Shown here one piece after another: positions 57,081 to 64,000 of a stretch of 64,000 bases of DNA (positions are counted from its first letter, which is position 1; every line of letters starts with the position of its first letter). The stretch is taken from the NCBI GenBank assembly GCA_950295325.1, contig OX485808.1:33252527-33316526 (forward strand), written 5' to 3'. The position numbers and the translations under genes were made by a program. Under the pieces are notes generated by a model, which had not been told where the DNA came from, did not search any database, and was given only the letters and a program-made list of their open reading frames with translations. Source of the stretch: Polytrichum commune. Taxonomy: Eukaryota > Streptophyta > Polytrichopsida > Polytrichales > Polytrichaceae.

Positions 57081-59049
57081 TGTAAAACCACTTTTTGGGC
57101 TATCGCCTAGTCGAACGAAGCAATTTCAAAATTTTGATGAGATTCATCCGGCTATTGGCCACTGAAGACAAGTCAGTGTGAAAACGAATGGCTATCGCCG
57201 TGGTGGAAGCGGTTACTAGGCTAACCGACTGTCTCTCTCCCTCGGCACTATGAGGAGAGGGCAGCCTAGGAAGAATTGAGGCTATTTTCCAATTTAGAAA
57301 TCAGGCATAGTCTCGTAGTGCAAGCAATAGGCTAGAGGATGCACCAACACTCAGAGATTGAGGTTGGGTGGCTAATAGACAACCCCAAGTGAGATGCTTG
57401 TGGGCTTAGAAGTAGAATTTTCAGAGCCGAGTGATTCGGACTCTGGTAGTTTTTGAACTGTGACATTGAAGTGAAATATAATATCAGTGCTATAATCTTG
57501 ATGAGTTTGGAGTGCAAGTAGTGTCGTGTGTATGAGCAATTGTCTTGAAATGGAATGTTGACATGAATCGGTAAGAACTTGATAGTCGAATGTGAGTCAG
57601 GCGAGTGATTGGGTGAGAAGTATACAGCAGAGAAAGAGCGAAGTTATTTCGTCGAAAGAGGAGGTGAAAGACATATCGGGCGATAGGCCGGCAGTGGAAA
57701 AGAATCGGAGTTGAGTATGCGAGAGTAAGGTCTGAGAAAGTGGCATTGTTTGGAAGGAATGGCAGTAACTGATTGAGGGCAATATTCATCTGAGGGAAAG
57801 AGATTGGGCCACTAGGAAGTATGAACTTGAGTCAATTTCATGAGCCGAGCGCAGTGGCAGGGAGTGAATTCTAGAGCGTGCACAAAGATTGGCATTGTCG
57901 AAGGCCAGGATGTAATCCAAATTCTTAAGGGCAATAGCCGAGAGAACATTGAGAGGTCTGAAAGATAAGAGCAGTTGTGCAGGCTGTGAGAGCCTTAGGC
58001 CATTGTCGAAGAGCGTTAATCAGGCTATGACCAGAGAGACAGAGAGATAAAGCATTGGCGATGGACGGCAACCAACTCGCCATTACCCGAGAGGCAGAGA
58101 GGTAAAATTGAGATGAGTCGCCTGAGAGGGGCGATCGCCTGGTATTGAGTAAGATATTCAAATTAGGCTAAAGCGGAGAGTGGCAAGTAGTCAAAGTGAA
58201 GACTGTGAAGGTTGAGAGGCCTGGGATGGGCGAGACAACCTCCGAGAGAGACTAAGTGGCCATAGCCAGGTCCGAGGTAGGAAGCCTGAGAGACGAGAGT
58301 AGTCATTACCCGGCAGTACCGAGGTAGGATATCGCCAGAGCAGACCCTGTTTAGAGAGGGAGAGATGAAGGCAAGGCGTCAGTAGCTGGTAGGCCATAGG
58401 CTGACAGGCTTTACCTGAGGAGGAGGAGACGTTACCAGCAAAGAGTAAGGTGAATTCTTGTGTAAGACTGAGTAAAATTAACAGATTAAAGCCTTAACAT
58501 AGGATATCGCCTAGCTTACTATGCATTGCTTTCTGTATTGACAATGTGGGTGAATTTTGAGATGAGTAGCCAGGTACACCGGAAGAACAAGATGATGGCT
58601 ACTGGTTCCGCGACACGAACATGATGGTTGTAAGTTAACCGAAGAATTAATTAAATCGTTGAATTACGCAAATGTGCATTCAAATGAGCAAAGACTATGC
58701 GGTTACCAAGACATTACCCCGGACTTTGTCCAGATTATGAGCCATTGACAATTTGCCGAGCTTTTGAGCTTCATAACTGACATAGGTCGAAAACCATAGA
58801 GTGATAGAACACTTTCCTTTGAGATAGGACAGACAACACTCACGACTGAACCTACACATATGAATCAATAAGGATGGGAAATGAGGAAATAAGTTAAGAT
58901 TGGAGAGCATAAACAATGAGAATCACCCATAATGTTATTAAGAACCTTAAACCAATGTGACATTAACCCTTATAGACACTATCTCAGTCTTCCTGGAGAC
59001 TTTGTTCCCTGGGTTTTGTTGTTTTGAGCCATAGCAAAAACTTACTACA
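57081..59049 (+). mobile_element. 3' LTR of Ty3/gypsy element
   Basis: 1,969 bp, TG...CA, offset exactly 12,956 bp from the 5' LTR with no length change. I saw no substitution in the lines compared. Because both LTRs are made from one template during reverse transcription, this identity dates the insertion as recent. Confidence 0.95.
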
Positions 59050-59054
59050 AGACG
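59050..59054. repeat. Target-site duplication, right
   Basis: AGACG, matching 44120-44124. Confidence 0.92.
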
Positions 59055-59081
59055 TAGTTCCCGACAATCGAGGAATGCTCT

Positions 59082-59241
59082 GGGAGCGTCGGGAACGAGG
59101 GAGTGCCCAGGGGAACGCGATGGGAGCGTCGGGAATGAGGCATCGCCCAAGGGAGCGCGATGGGTGCGTTGGGAATGAGGTAGAGCCCATGGGGATGTTA
59201 TGGGAGCCTCAGGAGCAAGGGAACATCCGGGGAACCTGAAG
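59082..59241. repeat. 40-bp minisatellite, four copies
   Basis: Four consecutive 40-bp units start GGGAGCGTCGGGAACGAGG, or variants, at 59082, 59122, 59162 and 59202, with growing divergence rightward. GC-rich against an AT-rich background. The gypsy element inserted about 30 bp from its left edge. The period excludes coding. Confidence 0.9.
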
Positions 59242-60289
59242 CAACCTGAAAGAGGATACTTCGCTTCACTCCTTAGGTTAGGGATTGCATCGACACAAGT
59301 CACAAGATAGGTTATGATATGCAACAATAGGGTTTTCTAGAACTAAAGAGCTAAGGTGTGACATTCATGCAACTGGTCAAGGAACGGGTTACACCGTCTT
59401 AGGTTGGGAGACCCTTAGGACCATGGAGGTGACCTCAACATGAGGGAGGCAAAAGAGGTTCTCTCGTTGCAAAAGTTAGGGGACCATGGTAGAGAAATGT
59501 TGTTTTAATATAGTTTCATCTTTTGTATTTTGTGGGTTACATTTAATTTACATTTAAGAGGAAAGAAGGGAGGAAAAAGAGCAAAAGGTAATACATCCAC
59601 ACCTACCTTTTTTGGCCTTCTATTAAAACAAAATCAACGCATCCACTTTTTGGTGCATGATCACTCCCCTTGGCTCATGTTCCATTTACACCTAGTGAGG
59701 GGCCCCAAAGGCTTTAAATTTTACATTTTTAGAAAAATCTCACCATGGAAGTCTGACCATGGAAAAAGGCCATTTGACATGGGACAACTTTGTGGTTCAC
59801 GATGTAAACAAACCCTAAATTAAAGTATTCCTACCTCAATTTTAATCATATAATTATTTCCTAAAATTTTCCACATGGGAATCTTAGGTCATGTTTACAT
59901 TAACGACCATGGACCTTGAACATTGCTCTCTCTCATTGCTTGAGAAATGAGTCCCACTTTGTTCTTACAAACGGTCATAAAAAATAAGAGTGGCCATGCT
60001 AACAAATGAATGTTAAAGTAACAAGGAAGTGACATGGCTTAAAAAGGTATAAAGTTTGATGGTCACCCGGATTTTTGACAAGATAACCCAAATAGGTTGT
60101 CTAAGGCCAAAAATGAAGGTCACCATGTCAGGAAAAAAAATCTATTCTCACCAACTCCATGTTTTAAATATATCATTAACATTAACACTATATTCAATAA
60201 TTTGAAATTATCTCAAGTCTCAATTTAAATTACCACTCTTGAACACTCCATAATATTGGGCAAACATCATCAAATGAGATTCATATGTT
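59242..60289. other. Intergenic, no supported gene
   Basis: A 97-codon frame at 59530-59823 is not recognised. Nothing else seen. Confidence 0.35.
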
Positions 60290-60298
60290 TTCCTTCAT

Positions 60299-60514
60299 TC
60301 ATGGTTTCCAAGCAATGAACAATGCATTTGTGCCTACCCAAACCGGAGAGAAACTTGAATCAACATCCCATTTAAAGGACTTTTTGGTGTCCCATCTAGT
60401 GTAATGACAGAGAGTGTCCACATACTTTTCACAAGGACATAAATATTCCACTTGAATTTGATGAAAATGTGGATAAGTTGGCACAAAATTTGGCTCTGAC
60501 AAAGCTCTCACCAA
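60299..60514 (-). other. Coding-like fragment, possibly end of the DUF7869-like pseudogene
   Basis: A 71-codon frame reading SEPNFVPTYPHFHQIQVEYL and KSFKWDVDSSFSPVWVG has a protein-like composition and lies on the same strand, downstream of the DUF7869-like remnant, beyond the inserted TIR element. Family unknown. Confidence 0.25.
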
Positions 60515-60773
60515 TCAAATGGGTTTGGAAAACTCTTCATCCTAAGACATAATAACACCATGTAGCCTTCATGACAATCCATTGCCACTTGGAAATGATG
60601 GTTGTGGACGATCACACAATGGATTGGTGTATGACACCTCCATATCAAATTCCTCATTAATATCTCCATTGCAAAACTACATGGCTTGAAATTGCAAAAT
60701 TGTGGCCCAACTCTATGGCCAAAATCCTTGTTTTAACGTGTTGAAGTTTTATATGTCAGATTTCTTGGATTAC

Positions 60774-61180
60774 ATTAGGGGAGGAATGAACTCAAAAGGT
60801 GCTCGCGAGTTTGGTCACACAAAAGGATTTTCTCTAATATTTTGTCTTCAAAACTCAAATGAAAATGAGGTTCGGCTCAAAGGTACTAGAAATCAAAACC
60901 ACTAAACTATTGACAGGTTAGTGTGTGGACTTGTCATGGTGTAGTCCTCTAGTACTTGTGATGTTACCGTGACCTCCACTATGTACTTCTGGAGTCACAT
61001 CGGCAAGGTTGAGTACGCTAAGCACGACTCCATTGGCTTGGACCCATGGTCCAAAACCATGTGGCACCTTATGTGGCATGTGAGCTCGTGGGTACGCCCT
61101 TGTACTACGGGGCTTATTAAGAATCTATTTTTTTGGTTATTACAAGGGCAACAACCTTTTGAGTACATTCCTCCCCTAAT
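60774..61180 (+). mobile_element. TIR element, ATTAGGGGAGGAATG family, copy B
   Basis: 407 bp. Ends are ATTAGGGGAGGAATGAACTC and GAGTACATTCCTCCCCTAAT, a near-perfect inverted repeat. Very similar to copy A at 41,799. It sits within or next to the decayed DUF7869-like gene on the opposite strand. Confidence 0.8.
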
Positions 61181-61189
61181 GAGAAGCAC

Positions 61190-62060
61190 ACTTTCCCAAT
61201 ATGGTATCAACCATCCATATTGTCCACACACAACTTCAGTGTTGTCTTCTTCATACAAACCTCCCCGGTATTTGACAAATCCATAAATCCCCTTAATAAT
61301 CTCTTCCTCATTTTTTACAAAATCCGGTTTGCAAGGTTAAGGCTCGCTACCAAGCAACATTGCTTTGTTATATTCATTTCTTTTCCAAATCAAGATACCT
61401 TCAAGTGAGCTTTAATCGGGTGTGGTGCAAAGAAGTTTGTATTACATTTCAAGGAGATCACCATCACGCATATGAAACCAAAATGATTAAGATTTGGTAT
61501 ATTCCACAAGACGGTCCTTGACATCAACATTATAAGGTTTTATAAAAGCCTTAAAGTTAGGAACCTCTTCAACCAAATGAAGAATCACCGGGACAATATC
61601 CAAATCCATGTAACATTTAATGATTAATGGTACGGATGGGAAATCTCATTCATGCAACTTCATGCTTCAACGTTCGAAACATGCAACAATATCGTCATGT
61701 GTATGCCTAACCATCATAATTGACACATAAACCTTCTTGAAAATGCCCTATGCCACCAATAATGATAAAAATAATTGAATACAAGTCTACATTTTTTGTC
61801 CTTTTCACAATTGTCCATTTGCATATGTAGAATTGGGGGCAATGATGTTTTACAAATTTCACTTCCTACTAGAAGTGCTTTGTAAAGACGTGTGGTCCTC
61901 GAATTCTCAGACAATCGTCTTGAGGAAATGACAAAAGCCTTCTTCAAATCCCAAAGCAAACTTTGCAATTGACCCAACGGTGTGATTGGAATCCATGGGA
62001 TAAAAATCAAGGGCATACTGGGTGTAGTTGCCATCCATATGATCACGCACAATCATACAT
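61190..62060 (-). pseudogene. DUF7869-like gene remnant
   Basis: Minus-strand pieces in three frames line up with the widespread DUF7869 type of protein. They are YALDFYPMDSNHTVGSI (about 62,010-61,950), ILHMQMDNCEKDKKCRLVF (about 61,840-61,780), MVRHTHDDIVACFER (about 61,715-61,670) and VILHLVEEVPNFKAF (about 61,590-61,545). The motifs LxLQMDNC and MVGHTHDDID are what I recall as typical. Family function is unknown to me; such genes are often multiplied by mobile elements. Several frameshifts and stops show it is dead. Confidence 0.5.
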
Positions 62061-64000
62061 GTACATGTAAAGCAAGGTAATTTATACTATCATCTACATA
62101 AGAAAACAATCCTTTTGAGGTTTAGACCTTAAGGCATAAACCATACTCTCAAGATGTTAAAAAAAACAAAGGCAATTATGAGCAAACCCAACAATTTAGG
62201 CCGGACGACCAAAACGTTTTCCAAACAATTTTTGAAATTATTAAGCATTACCAATAATGTTTTTGGTTTGACCGCTTTGAACCATGCACATATTTTGCAC
62301 AAAAATCAGGGATTTTACGTGTGAGAAAAGTATGTAGTCTAAATAGACCATCGATGACTTTATCCTTATGCATATACCATAGGTACACAGTCTTTGCTTA
62401 ATCCATTTTGTCATGAATAAAAGGTTATGACCTTAAATGCCTGAATAATTGACAATGCCCTATTTTTGTAGTAGTTATGATGATGGACCTCAATTGTTGC
62501 TTATGACTTTGATTTTAATTGAAACTCAATTCCAAATCATACCTATTACACCATGTTTGTTAATTGTGTCTTCAAAATCTCCAATTCTTTAGTTTTATGT
62601 AAGATTTGAATGGAAAGAATACTTCCTCGATGAGCAACCATACAAATTCTCCACAACCGATATAAAGCTTTGAAATTGAACTCCTCCAATCTAAAAGTTT
62701 CCAATTCTTTGATTGGCTCTTTAGAAAAACAAGTGCATCACAATAAACTACAAAACACGTCTTTCAAGCGGATTATACTTTGGGCAATAACTTGATCATA
62801 GATTCTCATAATGCTAGATTTTATAATATTATTCAATTATATGGTTTTGTTCCATTCCATATTTAGCATTTGATATGGGCCTCCACTATCTTATCTTCAT
62901 GGGAAGAAATTTAGAAAATAGGAAAAAATTGACACCGGTACAAAATAATGAATAGTGCCGGTATGAACAATAAGAATATTGTGATTAGTGTTGGTATTTT
63001 CAGTGATAATGTTGTTATGAATAGTACTTTTAGTGAATAATACTAGGATGAACATTGTTTCCTATGAATAGTGCTAGAAGTATGACTCCACCCAAATTTT
63101 CAAGTGCCAGCTTGAATGTATGAATAGTAAACGGATATTCTTACTTTGTTCCGGACCCTATATAATATTATTGACATATGCCAAGCAGAGTTCGGGAAGT
63201 TTTTGAAGCCTTAGTGGCTAATTGCCGGTAGTTGCTACGAAGGGTCGGATTTTTTTTCCAATTCACATCGGCAAGAGCCGGTCTTTTGTAAAATCAATCG
63301 GCCAATTGCCTATATTTTCATATTTTCATTGGCCAATATCCGATTAAATGGAATTCATATCGGCACTAATTGTTTAAAAAATGTATGAAAAGTTATTAGA
63401 AATCATTTCTTAGGTCAAAATCTTGAATAAGTGAAAAGAAAGGCATGTTCAAAACTTTAAATTTGAAGAGTTAATATCCTTGGCAGGAATTGAACCTAAC
63501 AATGCCTTCACCGCTTGAAGGCCAAGGGTCCCCCAATTCTTCATAGAAGCAATTGGATTTGGTCATGAAAAGGTTGCATAATTCAAAAAGTTTGAGGTTT
63601 AGGGTACTTCCTCAAGTGCATCATCAGATGCCCCAGACAAATAACGCTATGAATGCTTCCGGCTGAAATCCAGTAACTCACAAGAAGAATCGGCTACATT
63701 TCCGGGACATTTTATGGTCCATCGACTAATTGCCGGAGGATTGAAATTACAATCGGATTGCCATCGGATGGTTGGAAATTTGGACCGGCCATGAGGGGAA
63801 ATCCATTGGCTGATAATGAACTAGCCGTCGGTTTTCCCCGAACATAGATGCCAAGGTCATGAAACTGACCCACATGACTAAACAATATTATGTTCATATG
63901 TGCTAAACTAATGGTTGTTAAGCATGCAAACTAAACATAGTTGTCTCTAATGATCGATTTACATATTTGTGCCATGCATGACATTGGCGGTACAAAATCT
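62061..64000. other. AT-rich tail, no supported gene
   Basis: Scattered GAATAGTGC/TGAATAGT words at 62,940-63,130 suggest a decayed short repeat, and CGGCCAATTGCC/TCGGCA words at 63,180-63,840 give a second loosely repetitive patch. A T-arm-like word (minus strand, near 63,490) is not supported as a tRNA. Confidence 0.35.

Larger units (their letters stand above)
44125..59049 (+). mobile_element. Complete Ty3/gypsy retrotransposon, 14.9 kb
   Basis: The order is LTR, PBS, gag region, PR, RT, RNase H, IN, a long extra ORF, LTR, which is the Ty3/gypsy pol order (IN after RNase H). The integrase C-terminus carries no chromodomain, so it belongs among the non-chromovirus (OTA: Ogre/Tat/Athila-like) elements; the tRNA-Asp-type PBS and the additional 3' ORF are like Athila. 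At 14,925 bp it is long for the group. Identical LTRs and an intact AGACG duplication point to recent insertion. gag and pol are interrupted by frameshifts and stops, so this copy probably cannot move unaided. Confidence 0.93.

Noticed and set aside
59024-59239. 71-codon frame across the LTR end and the minisatellite
   Set aside because: It is formed from the LTR terminus and a 40-bp repeat, so it cannot be a conserved gene.
63480-63545. Possible tRNA on the minus strand (GGTTCAATTCCTGCC T-arm-like word)
   Set aside because: No matching acceptor stem, D-arm or anticodon arm can be folded around it.

Overview
The window looks like a gene-poor, AT-rich, repeat-dominated piece of a nuclear plant genome. 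The evidence is a plant-type Ty3/gypsy element with a tRNA-Asp primer site, degenerate Ty1/copia pol, many Tourist-like MITEs with TWA target duplications, a Mutator-like foldback element, and gene structures with introns and TATA boxes. I cannot name the species. A secreted protein resembling the fungal HsbA family makes a bryophyte-grade plant worth considering, but that is inference.

Layout. 1-2.9 kb: a broken FCP1/NIF-type phosphatase copy. 3.9-5.0 kb: a 1.1 kb foldback repeat. 5.4-6.1 kb: probable 5' exons of an unidentified spliced gene (minus). 7.0-9.8 kb: low-repeat sequence without clear ORFs. 9.8-11.9 kb: the one convincing intact host gene, a secreted 526-residue protein of three near-identical 167-residue repeats, with TATA box and 5'UTR intron. 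14.8-19.2 kb: hairpins and tandem arrays (70, 92, 31 bp). 19.5 kb: a MITE. 20.3-22.6 kb: dead copia pol. 23-26 kb: possible exons, a 285-bp array, a MITE and a 93-bp array. 30.7-33.9 kb: a 107-bp tandem array invaded by nested MITEs and a Mutator-like element. 34.4-35.3 kb: five monomers of a 173-bp satellite. 38.9-43.0 kb: more MITEs.

44,125-59,049 is a complete 14.9-kb Ty3/gypsy element. It has 1,969-bp LTRs with no difference seen between copies, a 5-bp AGACG target duplication and a tRNA-Asp-like PBS. It carries gag with four zinc knuckles, then PR-RT-RNaseH-IN in the same frame but interrupted by three stop codons. A 963-residue ORF of unknown function lies between pol and the 3' LTR. 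The right flank has a 40-bp minisatellite and a DUF7869-like pseudogene split by another TIR element.

Functionally this is not an operon-like system. The host contribution is one secreted, possibly surface-active protein; the rest is mobile-element biology. The strongest leads are the extra ORF of the gypsy element, the paradox of identical LTRs with nonsense codons in pol, and a nested-insertion locus whose empty state can be recovered from the sequence.
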